NCBI RefSeq assembly: GCF_049243985.1
Contig: NC_135377.1
Coordinates: forward strand, 30,271,255 to 30,335,254
DNA length: 64,000 nt
Direction of reading: 5' to 3'
Origin: Paroedura picta
Lineage: Eukaryota; Chordata; Lepidosauria; Squamata; Gekkonidae
A model generated the notes under the pieces. That model made no database searches, was not told where the DNA came from, and saw only the letters and a program-made list of their open reading frames with translations. Below are positions 27,513 through 39,184 of this stretch, piece by piece. A program made the position numbers and the translations under genes. Each line of letters opens with the position of its first letter. Within the stretch, counting starts at the first letter, position 1.

Positions 27513-27619
27513 AGACAGACAATTCTACCAGCAAAGGCAAAACTTGGCAGCAACTGAGTCTACTGTTTGGATTCCATGGAGTTTTGGAGTTCTTATGCAA
27601 TAAAATGGTTTAGAAGAAC

Positions 27620-30600
27620 TTATCCAAAATTGTAGGAAGGCTCCTTTTTAAGAATTAATGTAAAATTCAGACAAAAAAACAGATCGGTTTCCGAATGGCC
27701 AGAGTACCCTGTCAAGGTTGCATCGTATTCTCCCTACAACAAAGAAAAGGATGCAGTAAGATATTCTGCAATGGATTCCTAGATGCAGTAAGATAGTTTG
27801 CAATGCTGCATACCAAATAAGTCTCCCTCGTTCCGTGGGGCTGAGGCCAGTTCACAAGAGCAGGGACTCCCTCAAAGATATCACTGTTTCAAGGACTCTC
27901 CTACCTACCTGGAGTAGGTGCAATCTCTAGACTGAATCTTTAAGTTTGCTAGGCTGTTTGCAAGCAACAGCTTTGTGGATCACATAAGACTTGTTATTTT
28001 TGCCCCACTACTCTAAAGCTTAAGAGCCTCTTGTGGCACAGAGTGGTAAGGCAGCAGATATGCAGTCTGAAAGCTTTGCCCGTGAGGCTGGGAGTTCAAT
28101 CCTAGCAGCTGGCTCAAGGTTGACTCAGCCTTCCATCCTTCCGAGGTCGGTAAAATGAGTACCCAGCTTGCTGGGGGGTAAACGGTCATGACTGGGGAAG
28201 GCACTGGCAAACCACCCCGTATTGAGTCTGCCATGAAAACGCTAGAGGGCGTCACCCCAAGGGTCAGACATGACTCGGTGCTTGCACAGGGGATACCTTT
28301 ACCTTTTTACTCTAAAGCTTATAAATTCTGTTTACATAAATTGGGACATTTTTATTTCATCGCATTCTTCTCAAAAGGATGGGTTCAGAGCAGCAGTTCT
28401 TCTGGCGATCTACTACAAATAACTATGTAAGGACAGTACACTTTTGTAATCTGTCATTGTGTGCACTCTGCTAGCTGGCTGGTCATTGAAGAACTAGAAT
28501 CCTCTGATTGGCATGAGATAGGCATGTCAGCTCTACCTCCTAGTCGTTGTTTGACTACTATTTCTTTTCTGGGACTTTAAAAAAGAACCTCACATTGTAC
28601 TTACGCACTCATGTGACTGAACCCTGTTAATTTTCTTCAGCAGAATCTAAACCTGGCTGCTTTGTGATGCTTACTTCATGATCACATCTCAAAGTTCTCC
28701 TTCTACCACCACCACCTCCATTTTTTGGTTTAAAAACTGCATAACAAGATCAACTGAATTTGATAGTCCATACAGAATTTAACAAATTGAGCTTGCCATT
28801 CTGAAAGCAGGAACTGCTTGGTATTAAGACTGAGGGACTGAATGCACCCACTTGGATTTTATTATGGACTCGTATGTTTCCTTTCCAATGAAATAAGATA
28901 GATGCTTTGTCAACTTTTCTAGCACTTAGCATTTATGAAAGTGTAACTCTGAAAAAGTACCGTTGGATAGTTTGCTTTTTCACTACTAATTCTCACAGTG
29001 GTGTTGATAGTCTCTGCAAAAGAGAAATGCTTATATTAATATAAAAAGCACTACCATCATCCTGTCATTCTTCCCTAGCTGCAAATATATCTGTTTTTTT
29101 TCTGCATTCTCTCCCCCACAGGCATAGGGCACACTGGAGACAGGAAGCAAAAAGCAGCATAGCAATAAGAACTACCAGAGTTGACAGCCCCCCCCCCCCC
29201 CCCGCAGTCACCAGGTGTGTTGGTGGGGAGGCATAGTGTTGTCAGCTCCAGACTGGGAAATCCTTGAAGATTTGGGGGAGGAGTCTGGAGTGAACAGGGC
29301 TTTCAGTGGGGTGCAATGCCATGGAGCAGCCTTTTTCAATTTTTTTACCATTGAGAAACCCTGAAACATTTTTCAGGCTTCAAGAAACCCCAGAAATGGC
29401 ATTGTGCAGAATATGGTTGGGAAACAAAGATGTGTATACACCCATCTGGGTCCCTCTCCTTCCCACTCTCTCCAGGCCTATCATTGCCATTTTGGGAAGG
29501 GTGGGTGGGTTGACATGACGGTATATGGTCATATCACCTGACAAATGTTTAACACATTTTAAAAATATATTAAAAATTAACTATAATAAAATTAATATAT
29601 AAAAAATTAAGAAAGCCAGTTTGGTGTAGTGGTGAGGAGTGCGGACTTCTAGTCTGGCATGCCAGGTTCGATTCTGCAATTCCACATGCAGCCAGCTAGG
29701 AGACCTCGGGTTCGCCATGGCGCTGATAAAACTGTTCTGACTGAGCGGTGATATTAGGGCTCTCTCAGCCTCACCTACCTCACAGAGTGCCTGTTGTGGG
29801 GAGAGGAAAGGGAAGGCAATTGTAAGCCACTTTGAGACTCCTTCTCATAGCAAAAAGCAGCATATAAGAACCAACTCTTCTTCTAACTCTCAGCCATTCA
29901 GGAAACCCTGTCAAGAAACCCTATGGTTTCACAAAACCCTGGTTGAAAATGTCTTCTATGGAGTCTATATTCCAAAGCATCTATTTTCTCCAGGAGAGCT
30001 GATCTATGTAATCTGGAGATTAGATGTAATTTCTAGGAGATCCCCTGACCTTACTTGGAGGATGGCAACTCTAACCAAAGCTATAATCATATAAGCTTTG
30101 GGCCAAGCTTTGCCCATCACAAATTTCCTTGAAGTTAGCCTACTTGCTGGTTGGTGATGGATGAAATCTCACTATGACTTTTTCAGCACGAAGAATTTGC
30201 AATGGCTCAGCGCTTGTCTGGTTGCGGGGCTAATTCCCGCTTCCTAACAACATTGGCATAAGTCCAGGGCGGTTCCAGACACCGTTTTCATCACCAAAAT
30301 TCCTTTCTCAAGCTGCTGTTAACCACACAGGGGGAAAATACAGACATCGATATTTTTTCCTATAGAAACAAGCAGCTGTTGGGCAGGTGGGGGTAATCTT
30401 TATTGGGTGAACTGGGAAATGGTTGACCATTTCCATTTATTCTTTCAGTTCTACTCCACTTGGCAAATTTGGGGTCACCCACTCCTGGGACTATTAATGG
30501 GGGGAGGGGGAGGAAGATTTTCCTAAGTACTGTGCCTTTTTCTTAAGTAGGGTTTTTAGTCCTGTTGCAGGATACTGTAGTCATAGAGGTAAGAGGTTCA

Positions 30601-33600
30601 AGCATAACCCTTAATTGATGGTAACTATCATTTTGAAAGACCACAAATTTCACACCTATAGTTTAGAACAGGGGTAGTCTAACTGCGGCCGTCCAGATGT
30701 CCATGGACTACAATTCCCAGGAGCCCCTGCCAGCGAACGCTGGCAGGGGCTCCTGGGAATTGTAGTCCATGGACATCTGGAGGGCCGCAGTTTGACTACC
30801 CCTGGTTTAGAAGATGCTGTATGCCTTTCCTATAATATTACCCTTTGCTGGATTGTTTTGTTTGCTCTACACGAGTAAATTTCAAAACATATATTTGTTC
30901 ACACATTTAATCCTCTTCCTTTAGGAAAAGTTTCATAGAGGTAACAGATGACTCTTGTACAGTTTTGTCAATTTTCTGATCACATTCAAAAATAATAAAA
31001 ATGTACAGGCACTTGCTACTCTCTGAACATCTTTAAAAAGCATCAAGACAGATTCATGTCAAATGCCTGTAAAATTCCAGTCTGTTTGGAAATGAAGATC
31101 CCCCAAAAAAGGGCTTTTACAAAAAGGGCTTTTGGGTCTTTTACATTTCTGTATACATTACTCATATGCATTAATTTGGTGAAAAGCTTCTCATAGGAAG
31201 ACTGTAGTAATCATGTAGATTTTATAAATCAGTGAAATATTTTGTTTTTCACACTTACCTCCCTTCAGAGCTCCACAATATGTATAGTCATAGTCTTCAC
31301 CAGCGCAAAGAACATGTCTCCATTCTAAGACTTTCTTATGTTGATACCACATGACTGTTCTCACTCTGAGGAAGGTTAAATCTCTCTCTGTAAAAAATAA
31401 TGCAAAGACAGTGCAGATGTTTCAGAAGACTATATCCATTTTAATTTTATTTTCTCATTATATAATTCATTCAGATCTATGATTCTTTTGATAACGGACC
31501 TTCACAATAAGCAAATTCTGTGGCCATGCTACTGTACCAATAGTATGGTGTTTGTGTGATAAGCTAGAAACATGATCGCCTTCAAGTCATACAAGAGCTT
31601 CCTTCAGGACTGTCCCAGTAAGACAACTAGGAATCACGAACAATTGGAACAACAGCTCTTCAAAACTTCCAGTCCACCAAGAATAGTCTGAGCTTGGCTG
31701 GGACTGCAGCAGCAGCAGCAGCAGCAGAGTTGTTTCTTATATGCTGCTTTTCTCTACCTGAAGGAATTTCAAAGCAGCTTACATTGCCTTCCCTTTCCTC
31801 TCCCCACAACAGATACCCTGTAAGGTAGGTGAGGCTGAGAGAATCCTGATATTACTGCTCGGTCAGAACAGTTTTATCCATGTTGTGGTGAGCCCAAGGT
31901 CACCCAGCTGGTTCCATGTGGGGGAGTGCAGATTCAAATCCGGCTTGCCAGATTAGAAGTCCGCACTCTAACCACTACACCAAGCTGGCTGTCTCACACT
32001 AAGCTGGCTCTCTGACGGGCAGGTGGAGAAGTTGTCCAGTACACGGTAGAAAGAGCTAGACCTCCAGCTTGGATAGTACTAGTTCTGTACTACATATGTA
32101 TTTCGCCTCTGGTCATTGAAATACTGATTGGTAAAGCAGATTGAAAAAGCACAGCTTCTTGCAATAATGCAAAGTAATTCTAATGATATTTGAAATACAA
32201 TAGTAACTCACTTGGAATCCAGAATAAAATTCCCTTCCATTTTGAGAAGCCATTAAGAGAACATGGCTCCGCTCTAAAGTAGAATGTTTCAGAACTGGAA
32301 CCTATAGGAGAAAGGATTTAACAACATCATAAACAACATGAAACTCTGATCACTCTTGGATCCAGACTGAAATATGAGACACTCCAGACAGCAGCAGTTA
32401 TCAAAGTAAAACATTACTTCCTATGTGGAAAAAGTGTCCTGTTCTTTAACCAGGGCGTTCTATATGACCCATTATGCACGGGCCAGAATGCCAGTGCTGG
32501 CAGTGGCAGGGCATGAGGAAAATCCCTGATTATGTACGCCGCCGGTGCCAGTGCATGCGTGTCCCAGCCCAGGCCCATGGAAGGCCCACGTTAGGTGAAC
32601 GCTGGAACTTCCGCAGTCCCAGAGTTACTACAGGTACTGGTGGGGGCTGGAGCAGGCCAGCGCCATGTGTAATCGACAGTGCCGGGCCCCGCCCCAACCA
32701 ACGGTCCCCCACAGAACTGGCCAGGCCGTCCCCCTGTCCCCACCGTGGTGGGAGAGCAGCATGCTGCTCCCCACCATCATGCAGCAAGGGGGCCTGCCCC
32801 AATCCCCCCTGCTGCCACTGGCGCCACTTCCATGTGCACCTGGTACTTCCAGCCCCACATTGCGTGCGCGGGGCCATTGCGCCAGGGCAGCCAGCATGCG
32901 CCTGGGATGCTCCACCCCCGTGCGTACTTAGGGGATGGTGGGGCTTTCTACCCCGGCGCACCAGAACGGCGGCAACCCAGCATGGCTGCCGCCATGCATA
33001 ATCTGTCTACACAGTGACATTATTTACCCCCATGCCCCATTTCTACTGGCTAAGCCTCTGTTAAATTGGATAACATATTGTTGTAGCTCTTGTTGTCCTG
33101 ATGAGGGCACAAATCTAGTATAAAAACTGTCAAAAGAAGTAGAATAAAATGTAGAACCACTTGCAGTGGCAGAGAAACAGCTACATCACAGTTTCCCTCA
33201 CACTTTCCTTGCCTCACGCCAGTATGGCTGCCATTCCCCTTCTCTACCACTGGAGGACTTTGAAGGCTTAAAAACAAAACAAAACAAAACAAACACAGCA
33301 GTTATTATTTATTTATTTATTTATTTATCATACTTCTATACCGCCCTCCCCGGAGGCTCAGGGCGGTTTACATTATAACAGAGAACCATACATAAAACAG
33401 TCTGTAGAACATGTACATCAATAACCAACAATTGCAACCAAACACAACACAGTATAACAATAAACAATCATAATACAAACAGGTCCAAGGCTTGTTGATG
33501 GGATTCTGAGGGAGGTGGTTTATTGATTAGATTGCTGTAGCACAACAAAATCATAATGATCTTTGTGCACGATCTACCAGTGTCTCAGACTTCCAGTCTT

Positions 33601-35017
33601 TCCATTTTAAAAAGAGAATTTTCTATAAAGAAAGTACACCCAACTTGTTACCCGTTTAACTGCAAAAAGTCCATGGTAATATATGCCTGTCCACCAAAAA
33701 CTTCTGCAAACTCTTCTGCCAATAGTACACTGGCAGTTGATCTTGCTTTTTCTACATTCTGTATTTTGCTACCTTTTATAACATTTTTATTATGTTCTCC
33801 TAACAAGAAGTGTTGTACATAGTTCCCCCTCTCCTCACGACGACTCTGTAAGGTAGGTTAGGCTGAGAGAAAATGCCTACCGCAAAATCAGTCATCATGG
33901 CAGAGCTGAATGTCTGTATCCCTAATTAGACCACTGGAAGGAAGGCAGCATATCAGATCTCGAAAGCTAAGAAGGTGGACACTTGAAAGGGATACTTGAA
34001 AGGGAGACCAGCAAGGGAGACTCTGCAGAGGAAAGCCATGGGAAAAACCATCTCTGCTTCTTGCTTGCTGGAGTTGCCATAAGTCAGCTGCAACTTGACA
34101 GCACTTTTACACACACAAGTGCACCACTACGGCCCATTATGCACGGGGGGAATAGCGCGCATTAGAGGTGCAATGGCGGTGACTAAAATCACCGATAACG
34201 GCTGCAACTGGCCGCAGATTCGGTGCATGCCGCCAAAAAAGCCGCGTTAGCGAAACGCAGAAGAAAGCACAGCTTCCGGGTGACCGGGGCGCAACCAGAA
34301 GCGGCACCAGGGTCGCTGCGTGCATAATTGGTTACTTTGGGTTTGCCGCCGTTGTGTCCCATCCCGTGCATAAGCGGTTTGCTTAGCTTCTTCCCCCTCC
34401 GCGTTTTCCATGTGACCCGAAATTGCCGTTTCGGCGGCTGTGCATTATGAGCCTATGCCAAACTGGTTTGACAATTTCATCATTTGTAATATTTCTTGAA
34501 AGTAAATTCAGAATCCTCTCAGGTTACATATAATTTTTTTTCTAGGACCAACTGTTTCACAAACGCTTTCTCAAGCTATATATTTTTTTAAAGGTGGACA
34601 TGTTTAAAATATATTGTTGGCACAGTGTATGATGAAGACTGCTTTAGAAACTGACAGTCTTAAATTCTCTGTTCTGGCCCCCACCTGGTGGAATGAGCTC
34701 CCAGAGGAGATCAGGGCCCTGACGGAGCTTAAACAGTTCCGCGGGGCCTGCAAAAAGGAGCTCCTCCACCAGGCATTTAGCCGAGACCAGACATAATCAA
34801 TCAGCGACCAAGGGCCCCTGCTCCCCCCCCCTCAGAATCCCATCAATAAGCCCTGGACCTGTTTGTATTACTATATTGTTTACTGTTATACTGTGTTGTT
34901 ATTTGGTTACAATTATTAGTTATCAGTTATACATGTTCTACAGACTGTTTTATGTATTGTTTTCTGTTATAATGTAAACCGCCCTGAGCCTCCAGGGAGG
35001 GCGGTATAGAAGTATGA

Positions 35018-35072
<55 letters not shown>

Positions 35073-35471
35073 ACAAACAAACAAACAAACAAACAAACAA
35101 ATAGATGATTCAGGAAACAGACCGAATGACATTCGTTCATGTCGAGTTCAAAGTTCTCAAGTTGCAACACGGCATAACTGAAATAAGCAATGGCCGTTTC
35201 CCTTTCAAGACAGAAAAATCAAAATCTATGGCATAAGTCATAACACATACTATTCCTTAAGCAACATCAACATAAAAGTGAGCATTTCTAATCATGGAAG
35301 AATAATCCTGAGAGTTTTGCAACAGTATGGGAAATGAAATCAAGCTGTTAACTTACCACAGGAAGAATACGAGAGGTCTAAATCAGGTGACCTGCAAAGC
35401 ATTCGTTTTTCTTGTGCCTCGATAAATCCAGAAGCCAAAAGAATGAGAAAAACAATGGAGCTTCTTTCCAT
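27620..35471 (-). CDS. LY96: Lymphocyte antigen 96 (MD-2), complete, five coding exons
   Basis: MD-2 is a secreted lipid-binding protein that joins TLR4 outside the cell and holds the lipid A part of LPS. Coding exons on the minus strand are 35471-35357, 32301-32212, 31387-31259, 29013-28961 and 27733-27620. Every junction has GT/AG ends and the phases agree, giving 166 residues (human 160). Residues 1-19 form a signal peptide (hydrophobic IVFLILLASGF). The six cysteines of the three known disulfides are kept at 26/52, 38/150 and 96/106. The glycosylation site NTT at residue 115 matches human N114, and a further NFT site lies at 152. Human free Cys133 is replaced by Ala134. Human Arg90 and Arg96, which touch TLR4 or LPS, align with Trp91 and Ala97. 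The last exon places FFCLNFTLIL opposite human LFCLEFVIL. The gene lies downstream of TMEM70 on the same strand, as in human. Identification rests on exon-by-exon alignment from memory. Confidence 0.95.
28023..28308 (+). mobile_element. tRNA-derived SINE, copy 3 (LY96 intron 4)
   Basis: Head gagcctcttgtggcacagag, B-box-like gggagttcaatcc and tail tacctttaccttttt. Exact 13 bp duplications actctaaagctta flank it at 28010-28022 and 28309-28321. Confidence 0.9.
29189..29203. repeat. Poly-C run
   Basis: About 15 consecutive C in LY96 intron 3. Confidence 0.9.
29327..29955. mobile_element. hAT-like nonautonomous element, itself interrupted
   Basis: Left end cagcctttttcaa and right end ttgaaaatgtctt are near inverses. 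Flanks ccatggag (29319) and ctatggag (29956) match in 7 of 8. Inside, the family words gagaaaccctgaaaca and caaaaccctggttg occur. A Sauria SINE sits at 29611-29882. Relatives lie at 44911-45122 and 62831-63120. Confidence 0.8.
29611..29882 (+). mobile_element. Sauria SINE, innermost layer of a nest
   Basis: Head gccagtttggtgtagtggtg, ggacttctagtctggcatgc, the full middle and the end aagaaccaactcttcttc. It lies inside the hAT-like element at 29327-29955. Confidence 0.9.
30669..30804. mobile_element. Near-perfect palindromic hAT-like MITE (LY96 intron 3)
   Basis: A 136-base palindrome with ends caggggtagtc and gactacccctg, and a central ccagcgaacgctgg. An exact 8 bp duplication gtttagaa flanks it at 30661-30668 and 30805-30812. 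Few arm mismatches suggest recent insertion. Confidence 0.95.
31728..31991 (-). mobile_element. Sauria SINE (LY96 intron 2)
   Basis: On the minus strand it runs from agccagcttggtgtagtggt to gcagcatataagaaacaact. A run of five or six GCA units lies at its tail (31706-31726), in place of the usual CTT repeats. Confidence 0.9.
32466..33003. mobile_element. GC-rich element with TTATGCAC inverted ends, copy 1 (LY96 intron 1)
   Basis: It starts gacccattatgcacggg and ends near gccgccatgcataatctgtc, the inverse form. It is extremely GC-rich inside, with long overlapping frames on both strands that resemble no protein. The inside differs from the copies at 34132 and 38270. Confidence 0.6.
33271..33530 (-). 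mobile_element. LINE 3' tail with AAAT repeats, minus strand
   Basis: A (CAAAA)n run, then (TTTA)n at 33304-33327, then ataccgccctccccggaggc and the UTR in reverse, ending near aggcttgttgatgggattct. It is the mirror image of the tail of the copy at 34655-35101, in the same intron. Confidence 0.75.
33890..34122 (-). mobile_element. 5S-related SINE, opposite orientation (LY96 intron 1)
   Basis: The plus strand shows tcagatctcgaaagctaaga (5S-like, sense) and the end ccataagtcagctgcaactt. The order is the reverse of the copy at 3033-3236. Confidence 0.65.
34132..34454 (+). mobile_element. GC-rich element with TTATGCAC inverted ends, copy 2 (LY96 intron 1)
   Basis: It starts ggcccattatgcacggg and ends gtgcattatgagcc, its inverse with two changes. 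Inside are ctaaaatcaccgataacg, gcttccgggtgaccggggcg and internal gtgcataat words. It is homologous end to end with 38270-38574 in reverse. Confidence 0.8.
34655..35101 (+). mobile_element. CR1/L2-clade LINE 3' end with long simple tail (LY96 intron 1)
   Basis: The frame reads LAPTWWNELPEEIRALTELK and CKKELLHQAF, then a UTR with gtaaaccgccctgagcctcc. It ends in (AAAT)n then (ACAA)n from about 35016 to 35101. The copy is truncated at its 5' end. Confidence 0.8.
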
Positions 35472-35479
35472 GACTTTAT

Positions 35480-38269
35480 ATCATTTTAACGGCTGCAATT
35501 ACAGTAAATGGAGGAAGTTAACACCACACTTTTAGTTAAGAGGAACACCCTCCCTTAGTCATGTGACTTTGAAAAGTCTGACCTGTATTTCTTCTTAAAT
35601 ATTTGAATCTCTAACGGATACTTTAACTAGTTATTGGTAATTTCATGAGGAAAATAATGTAATCCCTGGTCAGTTTATTGATAACCTAATTTATATACAA
35701 CTACATTTTTAGCAACTGAACTATAAAACAGAAAATAAATAAGACATCGTGTTCATATAACATTGTCAGAGAAGGAAGTGAAAGGAGACTACGGAAGTAC
35801 ACGAAAACAAGCATATACAACAATCTTACTTGGGAGTAAGTTTCAATAATTTCAGTGGGGCTTACCTCCAAGTAAGAATGGCTAGGGTTGCTGCTTTACT
35901 GTGCATTCCTAAGAACATTTTCCTGGGAATAAGCCCTATTAAAAAGACTTGAGTAGGATTCTCAGTAGACCTGCTTAGGACTGCTCCCTGGCAATGCTAT
36001 GCAAAGCAGATCTACTCAATAAACTGCTTTCATTCAGAAAAGAGTTTATAGGATTGCACTGTTAATTTACTTAACAAGAAAGACATCTTTCAGAAATACC
36101 TGGCAGCAGATGGAAGTTTTGTTATGGTTTAAAGACAAAATAGCTAGACAATCTACAGCTGATCATGCAGTTTTTGATTGTTGGTGTGCTTCCTGTATGT
36201 GAAAATTTATTTTTTGAACACAGTAGCCAAATTTTAGAAAATGCCATGAATTATGGCGTAGTACAGGAAATTCCCTTGTATAGTGGGGGCATAGCTGAAC
36301 TCGAGCCTTAACAATAAGGGAACCCAAATACCTGTAGTTCTGACATTAAGCTACATACACAACAAATCAAGCCTCATTCCCCACCCCCACTGCATGATAA
36401 TCATTATAAAAACTCTGCAAGAGGAACTAGAAATCTTGACACCAAAAATGATACTAAGACAATTGAAACAACTGATTATATGCCTTATTGTACAGACTTT
36501 TGTGCTTTAATATGCAAATCATACCTAGCTGGTTTTATATGCCATTCCTACTTATCACAGTTACTTCCTATACAAGGCATTTTTTTAAAACCTCATTGAT
36601 ATTTTGGTTCAGGAAATGTGTCCCTCTAGTGGCTAATGCTGGCACACCATATAAGATACACAGGCTCAAACTCTAAACATTTGAGATCCAAATGAAGAAC
36701 ACAGAATGTAGCCATACACTGAAGTTCCATTTATTTTAATTGGGTGTACTGTCACAATTTTATAAAAGTCAGTCTTCACTCATTTAAGTGGAGTATACTC
36801 CATACATATAGTTGATAACTGATACTTGCAGGTTCACCATTCACAGGCCAGTGGAAGCTAGCTGTAGAAAAACTGATGAGTCTAATACATTGCATTGACA
36901 AAAGGCAGAACAACCATAGCCATTTGGCTGCACAAACATCAGAAATCAAGAGTTTTAATTCTACATCAATGACCTTCATGCAGAATTGCCTGCTGAGAGG
37001 ATCAGAACGCCCAGCTTCCCTTTTCAACTCTGAAGCCTTTCCTCTGTGCCTCCCACTGCTCAACACCTGGCCACTATGGGGACAACTTACTGCTGGATGC
37101 ACTGCTGGATAATAGCTGCTTGCCTATTGTCATCCTCCTCTCTATCCCTTTACAATATTGTATTTGAAGTAGTAGCAGTCTATGTAGTACAGAGAACCAT
37201 TACTAACATCCAAAGCTGTAACATATATTAAAAATAAAATGTTTACAAGAGTACGTATAGCACAGCACCAGACTGAGCAAGGGATTCCTAAAGAAATTAG
37301 GTTAAAAAAAATATCATTCTGCTCCTCTCACTATACTTGCCCTATGAGATGGTAAGATACAGGGCAGGCTCCTGTAGCTTAAAGTTACAGATATCTACCA
37401 AGTTTCCATTATCTTAAAACTTGCTCTTCTCCAGGCAACTATATGGTCAAAATGGTGCCCACCTCAGACCTAAAGCAAGAGTTCCTGATGGACTCTGTGC
37501 TGGTGACCTCCTTCTTGCGACAGGAAGTTTGATCATATCTGCTTCGCCACCTACTGTTCATGTCAACTGGGACAGAACCACTTTCTGGAGGTGATCTGAT
37601 ATAAAGTCCTCCAGATCTTGGAGAAAGTGGGAGAGCCTGACCCACCCATTGTTTGTGGCCAGACCTATTAGCATTTGTAGGAATATGAGCAAAATGGATG
37701 ATATTCCCCCCTCCCTATCTGGTCTTCCAAAGTGGGGGGAAACTGTTAAGATGCTCAGCTTAGAGAAAACACATTTTCACATCCTATCATCACATGCACT
37801 GATTTGTCTGACATACACAGACTAAGGAGAAATAGCAACTTAACGTTTTATTGAACTTAAACACTCACCTGGTTTGTTATAAATATTACAAGAAATCCTT
37901 GCCCCTTCCCCCAGGCTTCATATCCATAAGAGTTAGAATGGTAACCATTAGGAACACTGTTCACCGAAGTTGAACAACAGCATTAGACTCAATGTATCGG
38001 TTTCTCACTAGCACTTCCAAATCTTTCTCTAAATATGCAGAAAGCTAGCACAAGCTGTGGAATTTACCATTTCTGTATGCGGCTTAAAGTGTGTTTTTTT
38101 TTGGGGGGGGGGCAAATGCACAGCATACATTGGCCACAGCCTATATTCATATTGCAAATTCCCCACCCCACCCCCATTTCTGTTCCACAATAATAAAGAC
38201 CAACCTGGACAGTGAATTCTCACATGTAGGAATATTTCAAGATCCAGAATATTACAGTGGCCCATTATG
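35480..38269. other. LY96-TMEM70 intergenic region
   Basis: No exon is seen. At 35826-36060 there is a palindromic reptile repeat with gtggggcttacctccaagta and its inverse-type ggaataagccc and ctgcttagga words. The remainder is unassigned. The LY96 promoter should lie just right of 35471, but no clear element can be named. Confidence 0.5.
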
Positions 38270-38574
38270 CACGGCCGCAGAAACGGTGATTTCGGGTCAC
38301 ATGGAAAATGTGGAGGGGAAAGGCGCGAAGCACACCGGTTATGCACGGGACGGGGCGCGACGGCGGCAAAACCCAGAGTAACCGATTATGCACGCGGCGA
38401 TCCCGGCGCCCCGGTCACCCGGAAGCTGCGCTTTCTTCCGCATTTCGCTAACGCACCTGTTTTTGCGGCATGCACTGAAGCCGCGGTCGGTTGCAGCCGG
38501 CACCGTGCGTTATCGGTGATTTTAGTTGCTGCCATTCCACCCCGAATGTGCGTTATTTCCCCCATGCATAATGG
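38270..38574 (-). mobile_element. GC-rich element with TTATGCAC inverted ends, copy 3
   Basis: Ends are ggcccattatgcacgg and ccatgcataatgggtc. cagtg lies just outside both ends and may be a 5 bp duplication. The body matches 34132-34454 in reverse complement along its whole length. Confidence 0.85.
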
Positions 38575-38814
38575 GTCAGTGAGAGCCTTTTAAGTGGAGC
38601 TCTTATATTTCAATACGTGATACCAGTCAAGAGCGCTTCTTCCAGTTTTAACACAGTAGAACAGGTTGTGGGCACCACCATGTGTTCTTGAGCCAATTAC
38701 AATATGTTGCAAAGTTTCAAGTGAAATCCTCATGGAGTCTCAAAAAGGGTGCTTCCGACAGACATAAAGATGCTGCCTCCCTAGTTCTTCTGAATCTGAC
38801 CCAGTGACATAGAG

Positions 38815-38894
38815 CAGGGGTAGCAAATGCTGGCAGGGGCTCATGGGAATTGTAGTCCACGAACATCTGGAGGACCACAGGCTGACTACCCCTG
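38815..38894. mobile_element. Palindromic hAT-like MITE, internally deleted
   Basis: It keeps the left tip caggggtag and the whole right arm. An exact 8 bp duplication acatagag flanks it at 38807-38814 and 38895-38902, so the deletion is inside the element. Confidence 0.9.
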
Positions 38895-38908
38895 ACATAG
38901 AGGGGTAT

Positions 38909-39184
38909 AGCCTGGCTATTTTGGTGTAGTGGTTAGGAGTGCAGACTTCTAATCTGGCAAGCCGGGTTCGATTCCGCACTCCCCAACATGCAGCCAGTTG
39001 GGTGACCTTGGGCTCACCACAGCACTGATAAAACTGTTCTGACCGAGCAGTGATATCAGGGCTCTCTCAGTCTCACCCACCTCACAGGGTGTCTGTTGTG
39101 GGGAGAGGAAAGGGAAGGCAAATATAAGCTGGTTTGAGAGTCCTTTGGGTAGAGAAAAGTGGCATATAAGAACCAACTCTTCTT
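38909..39184 (+). mobile_element. Sauria SINE
   Basis: Head ttttggtgtagtggttagga, ttctaatctggcaagccggg with a clear B-box gttcgattcc, and the end aagaaccaactcttct. This is the best preserved tRNA-like head of the family in the window. Confidence 0.9.

Larger units (their letters stand above)
29237..30085. mobile_element. Old MITE split by a later insertion
   Basis: The left part (to 29326) has gaagatttgggggaggagtc and gcaatgccatggag. The right part (from 29964) continues with tctatattcc, ttttctccaggagagctgat and gatggcaactct. The parts meet across the hAT-like element at 29327-29955. This is the same family as 22325-22515. Confidence 0.7.

Noticed and set aside
32474-33017. Open frames of up to 175 codons on both strands
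   Set aside because: They lie inside a GC-rich transposon in an LY96 intron, and composition alone explains the lack of stops.
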